Assembly (NCBI GenBank): GCA_041391485.1
Contig: JAWKNY010000020.1
Location: 1-64,000, forward strand
Direction of reading: 5' to 3'
From: JACKAF01 sp041391485
GTDB lineage: Bacteria > Bdellovibrionota > FAC87 > UBA2466 > JACKAF01
DNA: 64,000 nt
The translations under genes were made by a program, and so were the position numbers. Below are positions 54,766 through 63,915 of the stretch, in pieces. Each line of letters opens with the position of its first letter. The first letter of the stretch is position 1. The notes under the pieces were generated by a model. That model did no database searches. It saw nothing but the letters and a program-made list of their open reading frames with translations, and was not told the DNA's origin.

Positions 54766-56688
54766 CTACTGCGCCGCCATTTTGTCGATGCGGAAGTATT
54801 TCCCAGTAGCACTCCGTCCTTCCATCCGTGTGGGAATAGAGCCTTCCGGTCCACCTGTCAGGCGCTTGGTGACAATTACTTTACGTGTATCAAGCACCAT
54901 GTACTCACCTTCCCGCACGGAAAGGTTCGCGTACGCCGTAACCTCCTCAAGGATATCCGCCCCAGCAGGGGTTCCCGCTTTGCGATGAATGATCGGCAGA
55001 ACTTCCTTTGCGGAGTTGGTGTAGGTGATAAGAACAGCGTCTCTTACGTACTGGCCTCTTCCGTTCTGACTCACGCTCTTGAGCACCGCCAAGCAAACCT
55101 GCGAAATGTCCGGATGGCCTTCGTCATTGCTACCGCAGTACGAGGGAACAACCGTGAGATCCGCAATAGGTTGCGGCGTGTTGTCCTCTACGCTGTAGCT
55201 CACGCGACAGGTGCCACGTCCACCGGGACCCTCTACCAAACCGTTTGATTGGTGTTGCCCGATTTCGGTGGGCGTAATCGTCGTCTGTCCCGTCGGGATT
55301 CCTACGGTGATGCCATCAATGAGGGCGTTTGTGACTTCCCCCATGGACTGCAGGCGAAGGACTATCGATTGTCCCAAAGAGATTGACGAAGGAGTTGCCG
55401 TGAGCGTGCAGTTCGGTGGATCGGGTGTGGTTCCCCCCACAACGGAGTAAGAAGCCGTACAACTGTTGCTCCCCCCGGGTCCCGACACGGTGGCGGTCGC
55501 GGTGAACGTACCTTCACTAGAAGGCGTGATCGTCAGCTGACCACTTGGGTGGGACACGGAGATACCGTTGATACTTGCTGAATTGGCGGTTCCAAAAGTT
55601 GAAAGATTGAGAGTAACCGTTTGCCCCAGGTTCACCGTTGGCGGATTGGAACTCAACTGACAAGTGGGTGCGGGCGGCGTTTGGCCTCCGGTAACGGTGT
55701 AGCTAGCGGTGCAGGAATTGCTGCCTCCTGGTCCAGACACACTCGCCGACGCAGTGAAGGTACCGACGCTAGAAGGGGTGACAGATAGCTGACCGTTACT
55801 GACGGCGACGGGTGTGCCGTTGATTGAAGCCGACGTGGCGTTTCCTGAAACGGATAGCTGAAGACTGAGGCTCTGGCCCAACGTTACGGAGCTGGGATTC
55901 GCGCTTAGCTGACAAGTCGGCGCTGTGGGACCGGGACCCTGGGCGCAGTTTTTATTCACTCCGCAGATCTCAACGTTATTTTTTTGCGCAAAGTCTTTTA
56001 GAAACTGTTGGCTTTCGCTGGAGTCGAGTCGGGCACTGTACGTCGTGTCTTTGATGTTTCCCTTGGAAATGATTCCCAAAAGATTTTTTTGCTGTCCGCT
56101 GATCCCAAAAGCGGGACCCCCCGAGTCACCGTAGCACGTGGCGGCTCCACCTGCTTTGCTGGAGACCATGTCGAAACCGGCAAAGCGTGTAACGACCGTG
56201 GTGCCTTTGCGCAGGATGCCGTCTTCTCCACCGATCGCTTGCCCGTTTCCAGTCGGCGTCGTGCAGCCATAACCCATGAGCGTAAGCTCGCTCCCTACTT
56301 GAGGGGTGCCGGTGATGCTTGCCGGTGTGACGTTGATGTCGGTAGTGCTGACCCCAAGCGCTACGTCGTGGTCCTTACCGGTCATATATAAAGGACTGCG
56401 CGTTATTTTGACCGAATAGTTGGCTCCTTTAATAGTGAAGGTGGCCGTCGCCCCATCTCCCGCACAGTGCGAGGCGGTAATCAGCACTCGTGGGCCGACC
56501 ACAGTGCCAGTACATGTTGAGGCTCCTGATTTTATCCAAACGACCTCTGGAAAAGAGCCGTCGGTGACTTCGGTGCCGTTGATGAGCCGATCAAATTCTG
56601 AGTGATCAAGGTGACGATTCGCCGTGGCAAACGCGGTGGAGTAAACAAAGCTGTAGACGAGACCCAGTAGAAGGCTGAGCTTTCTCAT
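54766..56688 (-). CDS. Exported trypsin-like serine protease with Ig-like repeats
   Basis: 640 residues with a signal peptide (LSLLLGLVYSFVYSTAFA). The S1 protease domain spans residues 35-245 with the triad His in LITASHCAG, Asp in KDHDVAL and Ser in CYGDSGGPAFG. Three repeats of about 85-90 residues follow (each beginning CQLSANPSSVTLGQSLSLQLS or like it and ending GPGGSNSCTASYTV), with paired cysteines, resembling bacterial Ig-like folds. A C-terminal domain of about 130 residues is unrecognised. Start ATG has GGAG upstream. Suggests an extracellular protease that binds a surface or prey component; the target is unknown. Confidence 0.9.
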   Translation of the reverse strand: MRKLSLLLGLVYSFVYSTAFATANRHLDHSEFDRLINGTEVTDGSFPEVVWIKSGASTCTGTVVGPRVLITASHCAGDGATATFTIKGANYSVKITRSPLYMTGKDHDVALGVSTTDINVTPASITGTPQVGSELTLMGYGCTTPTGNGQAIGGEDGILRKGTTVVTRFAGFDMVSSKAGGAATCYGDSGGPAFGISGQQKNLLGIISKGNIKDTTYSARLDSSESQQFLKDFAQKNNVEICGVNKNCAQGPGPTAPTCQLSANPSSVTLGQSLSLQLSVSGNATSASINGTPVAVSNGQLSVTPSSVGTFTASASVSGPGGSNSCTASYTVTGGQTPPAPTCQLSSNPPTVNLGQTVTLNLSTFGTANSASINGISVSHPSGQLTITPSSEGTFTATATVSGPGGSNSCTASYSVVGGTTPDPPNCTLTATPSSISLGQSIVLRLQSMGEVTNALIDGITVGIPTGQTTITPTEIGQHQSNGLVEGPGGRGTCRVSYSVEDNTPQPIADLTVVPSYCGSNDEGHPDISQVCLAVLKSVSQNGRGQYVRDAVLITYTNSAKEVLPIIHRKAGTPAGADILEEVTAYANLSVREGEYMVLDTRKVIVTKRLTGGPEGSIPTRMEGRSATGKYFRIDKMAAQ

Positions 56689-56851
56689 TTTTTCTCCTGC
56701 TTTGGCTTGTTGCCGAGTATTGGGGTAGGCCGAAAACGCCTAAGACTAACAGAGATTATACAACTGCAGGTTGGAGACGGGGAAAAAACACCGAAAGACC
56801 GTTATCACCCGTTAAACAAAACTAACTCCATGCGGCGTGGGAAGAATGAGT

Positions 56852-59209
56852 CTAGGCGGCTTCGATGATGGGCAGGCGCCCCACTTCGATGTTTTCTTTG
56901 TAGGGGATCATGATGGAGATCTGAGTGCCACGCCCTCGAACGGACATGACTTCAACGCTACCACCCAACTCTTTTGCGGAATGCTGGAGGTGGTGCAAAC
57001 CTTCTCCGCGTTGGTTCTCGCTCGAATCGCCTTTTGCGGTGCTGAAGTTTGTTTCAAGAACTTTCTGAACCAATTCGTAGTCCGACGCCGAGGCTGCTTT
57101 TTCGTCGCCTTGCCGGCGTAGCTGATCCTTAAGAGCGTCGACATTCACGCCCGCACCGTCATCTTCGACGGTGATAAAAAGCCAATCTGATTCGGGGCCT
57201 TTGGCGAGCGAGATATGCAAGCTGATTTGACCCGCCTCTTCTTTGCCGGCGACCAGGCGTTCCGCTGGAAGTTCAATACCAAACTCTATGGCGTTTTTTA
57301 GTGGGTGAATGAGTTCGGCTAGTAGCTCGAGGTACGCTTCAGGGACGATCCGCGTTTCACCGCCGGTAATCCGAAGCGGGTGAATGCGTTTGCCGTACTT
57401 CTGCGCAAGCTGTTGGAGGAGATCGTCAAAATGTCCAATGAATTTGATGACAGGTTCACGAACAAAATGGGCGTCAAAGCTTTCTTTGATCTCTGCAGGT
57501 GAAGACGCATTGGCAATCGCTTTAGAGAAGTCGAGCAGTTCGCGATGAGAGATCTCTAGCGTATGATCATTTGAGTTTAGCTCCAGACCCAAGAGGTTCT
57601 CACTCTCTTTTACGAAGTCATCGATGCAGCCTTGTAGCTCAGCTACCTGTGACTCAAATTGATCGACAAACTTCGAATGACCTGGATTGGATTTCAGAGC
57701 GTTGAAGGCTTCCTCGACGAGCTTTGCTTTTTCTTCAACGGTCTTAAGAGAAAACAGGGTGGCTCCACTGCGAACCTCATCGAGGATCTCGCGGGCCGCC
57801 TCGCTTCGTAGAACGGCGGTGTTGTGGACGGCGCCCAGAAGCACGTGCAGCCGCCTCGCGTGTTGCGTATATAATGAGCGACCTGGTGTTTGTAGCGTAG
57901 TATTTTATCCGCGAAGCGCAAGATTGGTTTCGGGAAGCGGGGGCGGCGTGGCTTGTCCGCGGCTCTCCGGCTTCTCAATGGAAGAGATGCAGACGATTCC
58001 CGTAATGTCTTGTTGGAGTTGCGTAGGGGTGGTACCCAGCTTGATGCGTCTTCCGTTGGAGTGTCGACGGGACTGGGGCAACTTGGCGAGAGACTCGTGG
58101 ATGGGTTTGCGTTCCGCAAAGATCTCCTCTACGAGCGCTTGACCTATATTTTCATCCATTCCCAGCACCGTCCAAATCGGCAACTTGTCGGGCGCCATTT
58201 CCAAGTAGTCTTCGCAAATCTTCGAATGCTGCGGCAGTACCTTCCGTCTTTTGAAAGATGAGACAACCTTCATCCAGCTTTCCGAGCAGAGCTTGGTACG
58301 CTTGAATGGTGCGCTTGAGTTCAAGCTCTTTGGATTGCAGGTTCTTGGTGAGTTGAGCTTTCTCATCCCTAAGCGTGCTGAGTTCGCCTCTAGAGTCCAA
58401 TGAACTTCGCGAGCTGGATTAGCATCGCATTCACCGCCTGCGCGAGTCTTCCAATCTCGTCACGTCGAACGGTAAAGATGTTTCCGCCGGGGACGCCATC
58501 GGCGACGGAGACGACGGCGTCGGTCATCTCGTCAAGCGGGCTTGATGGATCTCCCTAAGCGCCGCCCAGATGAGGAAAAAGAAAAGCCCAGTGAGGCATC
58601 CGCCCATTGAACGACTTCCTTCGCTCCCTCGCGCAGCTCGTTGTCGACTTTATAGTCCGCGGCGACAATAGCAGCTGACTGAGCGTTTTTTGTTTCGGAT
58701 GGGGGCATAAGCTGAAATCCAGGTGCCTTTCCTGTCTTTGTAGAATACGGTACGCGTGGGTTTGCCAGTTTGCAGACATTCCATTGCTGAGGGATTGAGC
58801 GGAATGCTATTGCCAACGTAGGTTTTGGGATTACTCATGGTGATAAACACCAAAGAGTTCTCTTTCCATTGAGGCTGCACAAGCGTGTAGATGTCGGATC
58901 CCAGCTCGTTTATTTTTTGAATGCGTCGTAGAATGCGTTGGATCTTTTTGAAATCGTCACGCTTAGTAAGATCGGGATCTCTGTCGAGGTAGGCTTTTAC
59001 GATTTGCTGATGCGAATCTCCGTTGATGACGAGCGCGGCTGTTCGTGCGACGAACTCCATTCGCGATCCCACCAAACTTTCGACGTTTGTTTTCATTGTC
59101 ACGTACATGTACGACGCTTTCACGAAGTAGATGGTACAATGAAAAACGCGAGAAGTACGACCTTCAAGGTGACGGGAAGATCGCCGAAAAATTTTTTGAA
59201 GCTCTTCAT
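56852..59209 (-). CDS. Cache/HAMP sensor with CheA-like ATPase domain (many apparent frameshifts)
   Basis: The start at 59209 gives MKSFKKFFGDLPVTLKVVLLA, a first membrane segment. A Cache-like extracytoplasmic domain follows in the next frame (VGSRMEFVARTAALVINGDSHQQ, YLDRDPDLTKRDDF, GKPTRTVFYKDRKGTWISAY), then a membrane segment near 58570 and a HAMP-like region (RRDEIGRLAQAVNAMLIQL). A coiled coil (ELSTLRDEKAQLTKNLQSKE) leads to the ATPase part at 56852-57844: HPLKNAIEFGIELPAERL, EDDGAG, and HLQHSAKELGGSVEV, all close to CheA. An Hpt-like phosphorylation site is not obvious. At least five frame changes are needed, so it may be a pseudogene or an error-rich stretch. Confidence 0.65.
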
Positions 59210-59356
59210 TATTTTTAATGGCGGGCGAGAGTGAACAGAGCAACCCCTCTTCTAATCGGCGAGAATTTACAAGGACTTAAGAGGGATTATGGGACATCTT
59301 TGGCGCGGAGCAATAGCGCGCGCCAAAAAAATGCAATCGTTGGGAAGAGCGAGGAA

Positions 59357-60070
59357 TTAGGAGAGAAGCCCCGCGTCGATACAAGCTTTCTCGTAATCCT
59401 TCGTCTTGAGTCCGCTCGGATCATTGGCCTGGATCTCACGCGTGTTGCAAAGATCGAGCAACCAATGACGCTTTGCTCCCTGCGGAAAGTAGGTTCCGTT
59501 CGGGTGTTTAGCAAAGGTTGCTGTGCTGGAGAAGCGACCGATCGCGACTCCGTTAAGAGTAATTTCAAAAAAAAGAATCGTCGAAGGGCGCCCCGTGGTA
59601 AGCGCCTTGACCTTTAGAGGGAGCTCGGAATTGCGCACCGCCTCATCGTCACCGGGACAGGGGCCGTCGCTCAGAGAAAGATCCGAACCGTCTTTGACTT
59701 CACCGTCGGCCATCAAGCACATGCCCGACGCCTTCAGGACACGCCCATCCGGGAAGCTAAGCGTTACATTCTTCGGGCCACGAATCTCGCGCAAAGAAGC
59801 GAGTGTGGGGAGATTATCTTTGTTAAACTCACCCATCTTCATTCGGCGGTCGATCTGGCTTTTCAAAACCTCAGGGTTAAAGCGGGCGGATCCGGCGCGC
59901 GGGCGGTAGTTGGGCGGGGCCACCAAGCGAAACTGATTCAGCGTGGAAGAGCCTCCGCTCCCGTTTCCACCCAAACGGCCGCGCATCTCTCCGGGGCCAG
60001 GCTCTCCGCAACCCGCCAGGGCCAAGAGGACTGCCACCACCAACAGATTCAGTGCGCTCACGCTTTTCAT
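59357..60070 (-). CDS. Lipoprotein of unknown function
   Basis: 237 residues from ATG at 60070 with AAGGAG upstream; a GTG three bases earlier is also usable. The signal peptide ends in LALAGC, a clear lipobox with Cys as first mature residue, followed by a glycine-rich linker (GRLGGNGSGGSS). The remaining part has two cysteine pairs and FFEITLNGVAIGRF, suggesting a small beta domain. Asp at position +2 is absent, so outer-membrane sorting is likely in a Lol-type system. Confidence 0.75.
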   Translation of the reverse strand: MKSVSALNLLVVAVLLALAGCGEPGPGEMRGRLGGNGSGGSSTLNQFRLVAPPNYRPRAGSARFNPEVLKSQIDRRMKMGEFNKDNLPTLASLREIRGPKNVTLSFPDGRVLKASGMCLMADGEVKDGSDLSLSDGPCPGDDEAVRNSELPLKVKALTTGRPSTILFFEITLNGVAIGRFSSTATFAKHPNGTYFPQGAKRHWLLDLCNTREIQANDPSGLKTKDYEKACIDAGLLS

Positions 60071-60267
60071 CACAGATTCTCCTTAAGGGTTCGCTTTGGG
60101 GCCTGTCTTGATGCGACGCATTATATGAAAAGCCAAAATTGTGTCAAGATGCTCGTAAGTAGCTGATTTTACGGCTTGGGAGGGAGGTGTTTTGAGAGAG
60201 CTTGTTACAATAGGTTGTTTCCAGCCGTCGGAATGGTATAGGGATACGTCCGAGAAGGAGCAAGGCA

Positions 60268-60822
60268 ATGGCCATTAGAAAAGTAGCCCGCATGGGACAC
60301 CCCGTGCTGAGAAAAGTCGCCCGCGACCTCAAGGCGGAGGAAATCCAAAGCCCCGAGATCCAGCGGTTGATTGAAGACATGAAAGCGACGATGCGCGAAT
60401 ACGGTGGAATCGGCATTGCGGCGCCGCAGGTGCATGAGTCCATTCAATTGGCTCTCATCGAGCTGCCCCCTTCTCCGGAGGAGCCCGGCCAGAAGCTAAC
60501 CGTCTTTGTGAATCCAAAGATCAAGGTGATCGACAAGGAAGAGCAAGGCTATTGGGAAGGGTGTTTATCAGTCCCTGAGCTGCGCGGCTTGGTTTTCAGG
60601 CCCCGCAAGGTGGAGGTGTCCTTTCTCGACGAGCACGGAAAAAAACAGAGTCTTGTTGCGGAAGATTTCCTGGCCACGGTAGTGCAACACGAACTCGATC
60701 ACCTGCAAGGCGTGCTTTTTGTCGATCGGATCGAGGACATGACCAAACTCGCGTTCCTGGAAGAGTACCAACGGTACTGTCTTCCCAAACCGGAAGAGGG
60801 AATTGGCGAACTGGGCGATTAG
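60268..60822 (+). CDS. def: Peptide deformylase
   Basis: Removes the N-formyl group from new proteins. The 184-residue protein has the three family motifs: GIGIAAPQV (motif 1, Gly and Gln), EGCLSVPEL (motif 2, metal-binding Cys) and QHELDHLQG (motif 3, HExxH). Start ATG has AAGGAG-like GAGCAAGG upstream. No fmt gene is next to it. A type I enzyme with a normal C-terminal helix. Confidence 0.97.
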   Translation: MAIRKVARMGHPVLRKVARDLKAEEIQSPEIQRLIEDMKATMREYGGIGIAAPQVHESIQLALIELPPSPEEPGQKLTVFVNPKIKVIDKEEQGYWEGCLSVPELRGLVFRPRKVEVSFLDEHGKKQSLVAEDFLATVVQHELDHLQGVLFVDRIEDMTKLAFLEEYQRYCLPKPEEGIGELGD

Positions 60823-61020
60823 CCGCCCCTATTCCCGGTGAATACATGTGCTCCCGCGAGCTTAGCGGAACCTTCACGCCTGTCTACTCTCCATTCGCAC
60901 TAAACTCCCCTGGATTCTCTGGTTTTTGGAATTGTGTGAAAGGGGCTGTCCACCACCTAGTCGAAACGCGCCCGAGCACAGGTTTGATTTTCTGGCGCTG
61001 ATTATGCACTTCAGATAAGT

Positions 61021-62001
61021 GTGCGGGGTCTAACACTACTTTCATTTTTTACATTTGCGATTTCGAGTGCGTACGGATGGTCGCACTCGGATGTGACGAG
61101 CCTGGCCGAGGAAGCCATCGCCAACACCAACGCGAGCGCCGCAAATTATCAGGCCCACCCTAGCGATCCGCGATTCAGGGACGCCTATCTCCGATCTTTG
61201 GAAAACCTTGCGCTCGCGCGCCAGGCGATTGAGGAAGAGTTTTTGAAAGGCGCCATCAATGCGCGCACACGAACGCGCGTATTGGTGAGACTGGCAAGAT
61301 TGTTAAACCAAGAACCAAACGGGGATTTGGGATCTGCAGTCGAGGTGGCTCTAGAAGAAAATCCGGATGGGGAACGCTTCGTGCCTCCACCCATTCCAGA
61401 CGCAGCTGAAGAGAAGAGCCCCGCTAACGAAGCGGCGTCCACGAGCTTCCCAAGCCCGATTGCCTCTACCGGGAACACCGTCGTTTTTCTCACACGCGAT
61501 CTTTTTCCTTCGAGCGCGGAGTCTCCGGTGGCGAGCGAATCCAGGCCCGCGCGGGCCAAAGAAAAGAAGCTCCCGTTGTCGAAGGGTTACAACGCGCCTT
61601 CTCTTCCGACCGTGCGCCCGCTGGGTTCGGTGCTTGACGCCACCCCAGTCGAAGATTCCGCTGAAGGTTCGCTCAAAGATCTACTCGCCACGGCACTGGA
61701 GAAAGCCCGGCAAACACCGGTTCCCAAGTCTTCGGGTGTTGTCACCGCGGCTCTTACGAAACCGCTTGCGCCCACTCTAGCGCCTGGTTTGAAATCGCTC
61801 GCGGCGGGTTTATCGGGTCAGGCAAGCCGCTCGAGCGCTTCGCTGGGTGGAATAGAACCCGAGCTTCTTTCTCTCGCTGTACCGGTGTCACGCGCACGAA
61901 ACAAACTTTCTTGGTGGTGGCTATTGCTAGCGTTTCCACCGATCTTCGCTTGGGCCTTCTTGCGAAAACGTTCAAAAGCCGCGCCCACCGTGCCTACCTA
62001 A
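61021..62001 (+). CDS. Unknown exported protein with C-terminal membrane anchor
   Basis: 326 residues from GTG at 61021. A signal peptide (LTLLSFFTFAISSAYGW) is followed by a helical domain of about 90 residues (ANYQAHPSDPRFRDAYLRSL), a long low-complexity linker rich in Pro, Ala and Ser, and a single membrane helix (WWWLLLAFPPIFAWAF) with a basic end (LRKRSK). The helix plus basic tail at the extreme C-terminus looks like a protein-sorting tail, though no conserved motif precedes it. Unknown function. Confidence 0.6.
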   Translation: MRGLTLLSFFTFAISSAYGWSHSDVTSLAEEAIANTNASAANYQAHPSDPRFRDAYLRSLENLALARQAIEEEFLKGAINARTRTRVLVRLARLLNQEPNGDLGSAVEVALEENPDGERFVPPPIPDAAEEKSPANEAASTSFPSPIASTGNTVVFLTRDLFPSSAESPVASESRPARAKEKKLPLSKGYNAPSLPTVRPLGSVLDATPVEDSAEGSLKDLLATALEKARQTPVPKSSGVVTAALTKPLAPTLAPGLKSLAAGLSGQASRSSASLGGIEPELLSLAVPVSRARNKLSWWWLLLAFPPIFAWAFLRKRSKAAPTVPT

Positions 62002-62043
62002 AATTTACTGGCTTGCTCTGACGCGTGCTGCTATATCGTCCGA

Positions 62044-63033
62044 ATGCGTTTACTTCCAGTCTTGCTGACAATGTGTATCTCTCTGTCTTCTTTTGCTTTC
62101 CCGCGCATCGATATTGTGTTGGATCTGGACGATCTACTGATCTTTCTGATGCCGGAACGCGTGGATGAGGACGCGACCCATTTGAATGTAGTGTTGCCGC
62201 CGCCTGCGGGCGAGGTGAGTTACCGCGTGGCGGATGGGGCGGCCGCCTTTATCCGCTCGTTTGAGTTTTTGCCGGCCGATGTCCACGTGAGTTTTCACAG
62301 CACTGGCTTTGCGGGACGCAACACCGGTGTCTTAGCAAAACTGATAATTGATCCCTTACTTCGCCTAAGCGCTTTGGAGCTCGCCGATCGCGTTCTCAGC
62401 CGCAACCACATCGGAGAGACGGCGCTTAAGTACCACTCGCAGCCGCACGAAGGGGGGCTCGATCCTGCGATTTTTCCTGAGGCGGATAGAGGGAATGCAA
62501 AAAAAGATCTTTCTATGATTGAAGGTTTGGATCTTTCCTACGCACTTCTTTTAGACGACTACAACCGTTCGGCCTTGGCACATCAGAGATTCAATTTGTT
62601 CTGGCTTCCCGATCCTTTTGGTGAGGACTTCTGGGAAAAATGGAGCGTTACAAAAAAGCCCGTCTACCTTGAAAGCATCGATCACATCATCCGATCGCAC
62701 GTGCGGGCTGGGGACGAGACCGGCGCCAAAGAAGTGGCGCGCCGGTATTTTCACTTCCGCAACCGATTGGCTTTCGCGCGGGGTTTGCTTCAAAGAATCG
62801 TAGAAGAGGCGAAGAAGACTTCGGCGACGCTAGACCAAGTCGTCGAGCAAATGCTATGGGTGAAAAAAGGGGATCAGTACTTCCTGAACCGAGAGCTTTG
62901 GAACGACTACTCCATCTACCGCATGGGCCGCTCCTTCATCCGTCGTGCGGATCCAAGATTTCAGCTATACAAAATAGAGGTGGACGGCATCCGTTACCCG
63001 GATTGTTCCGATGAAGTAACGGATCCGGTTTAG
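62044..63033 (+). CDS. Exported HAD-like protein of unknown substrate
   Basis: 329 residues with a signal peptide (LLPVLLTMCISLSSFAF). IDIVLDLDDLLIFLMPE resembles HAD motif I (DxDxT/V) with Asp residues, FLPADVHVSFHSTG could be motif II and ALLLDDYNRSALAH motif III/IV, as in the FCP/NLI-type phosphatases. The signal peptide makes a periplasmic phosphatase possible, but the family fit is weak. Overlaps the end of the convergent Nfu gene by four bases. Confidence 0.6.
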   Translation: MRLLPVLLTMCISLSSFAFPRIDIVLDLDDLLIFLMPERVDEDATHLNVVLPPPAGEVSYRVADGAAAFIRSFEFLPADVHVSFHSTGFAGRNTGVLAKLIIDPLLRLSALELADRVLSRNHIGETALKYHSQPHEGGLDPAIFPEADRGNAKKDLSMIEGLDLSYALLLDDYNRSALAHQRFNLFWLPDPFGEDFWEKWSVTKKPVYLESIDHIIRSHVRAGDETGAKEVARRYFHFRNRLAFARGLLQRIVEEAKKTSATLDQVVEQMLWVKKGDQYFLNRELWNDYSIYRMGRSFIRRADPRFQLYKIEVDGIRYPDCSDEVTDPV

Positions 63034-63605
63034 ACCTGTACGACTTCGCGTACTTCAGGAACGGCGTCTTTCAGGCGAGTCTCAACGCCCATCTTTAGAG
63101 TCATGGCGGAACTCGGACAGGAGCTGCACGCACCCTGCAAGTAAAGGTAAACTACCCCGTCTTCATAGCGGTCAAAGGTGATATCTCCGCCGTCCATGGC
63201 CACCGCGGGACGGATTTCTTGATCCAGGATCTCGCGGACCCGGCTTTCTACATCCGTACCACTCCCTTGGCTTTCGCGTCGGGCCTGTTCTTCTTCAAAC
63301 CACTTCGGGGTGAAGGGCGAGGTGTCGCTCTCCAAAAAGCTCTGGATGGTGTCGGGCACTTTCTCGGCGATCGTGTCCCAGTTTCCGTTAGGAGATTTGG
63401 TGATGGTGACGAAGTTGGTGCCCACCATTACCGCTTCCACCCCGGGAACCTCAAAAACCTGCTTGGCCAGGGGGGCCCCTTCACACTGTGAAAGGTGTGT
63501 AAAATTAGCAGCTCCCGTCGGTAGCAAATTCCGGTTTACCGAAAACTTCAGCGTGTTCGGGTTTGGGGTGAATTCCAGGTTTACGTAAATGGCTTCGGTG
63601 CTCAT
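63030..63605 (-). CDS. Nfu-type iron-sulfur scaffold protein
   Basis: 191 residues. The N-terminal half is an Nfu_N scaffold domain (TPNPNTLKFSVNRNLLPTG, FEVPGVEAVMVGTNFVTITK), and the C-terminal half is a NifU-like domain with the cluster-binding pair CSSC in QGACSSCPSSAMTLKMGVE. This is the order of mitochondrial and bacterial NFU1-like proteins, which carry [4Fe-4S] clusters to targets such as lipoyl synthase. The Ile-Arg-Pro-Ala-Val block (EIRPAVAMDGGD) is typical. Start ATG at 63605. Confidence 0.93.
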   Translation of the reverse strand: MSTEAIYVNLEFTPNPNTLKFSVNRNLLPTGAANFTHLSQCEGAPLAKQVFEVPGVEAVMVGTNFVTITKSPNGNWDTIAEKVPDTIQSFLESDTSPFTPKWFEEEQARRESQGSGTDVESRVREILDQEIRPAVAMDGGDITFDRYEDGVVYLYLQGACSSCPSSAMTLKMGVETRLKDAVPEVREVVQV

Positions 63606-63706
63606 GGTTTTGTCTCTTCTCCAAATTCCAACGGCCCATACCGTATCATTTTGTATGGATTAACGGAAGCCCTGTTGCGCCGTTTGTAACCCTGTACTAT
63701 ACCGCT

Positions 63707-63880
63707 CTTGCCGGTCGCCTGACTTGGTCTGGCGAGCAAAAGGGAATCCGGTGTGAATCCGGGACTGCCCCGCAGCGGTATGTGGGAACGAAAGCCAAAG
63801 GGAATTTCCCAGCACTGGCTCAACAGAGGTTGAGCCGGGAAGCTTGGCCGTAGGGAGCCCACGAGTCCGAAGACCTGCCG
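63707..63880 (+). promoter_or_regulatory. Cobalamin (adenosylcobalamin) riboswitch
   Basis: The family's conserved blocks occur in order: AAGGGAATCCGGTGTGAATC (63740-63759), GACTGCCCCGCAGCGGTA (63763-63780), GCACTGGC (63812-63819), GGGAAGCTTGG (63837-63847), GAGTCCGAAGACCTGCC (63863-63879, the B12-box end). The G-rich flank and the nearby GAAGG/CCTTC hairpin (63884-63898) are probably the expression platform that exposes or hides the ribosome-binding site. A minus-strand open frame covering this element is not a gene. It controls the gene starting at 63916. Confidence 0.95.
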
Positions 63881-63915
63881 GCGGAAGGTTTTACCTTCTT
63901 CACTCGAGGGAGTAC

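Noticed and set aside
63602..63862. Minus-strand open frame over the cobalamin riboswitch
   Set aside because: The RNA element explains the sequence, and the frame has no family.
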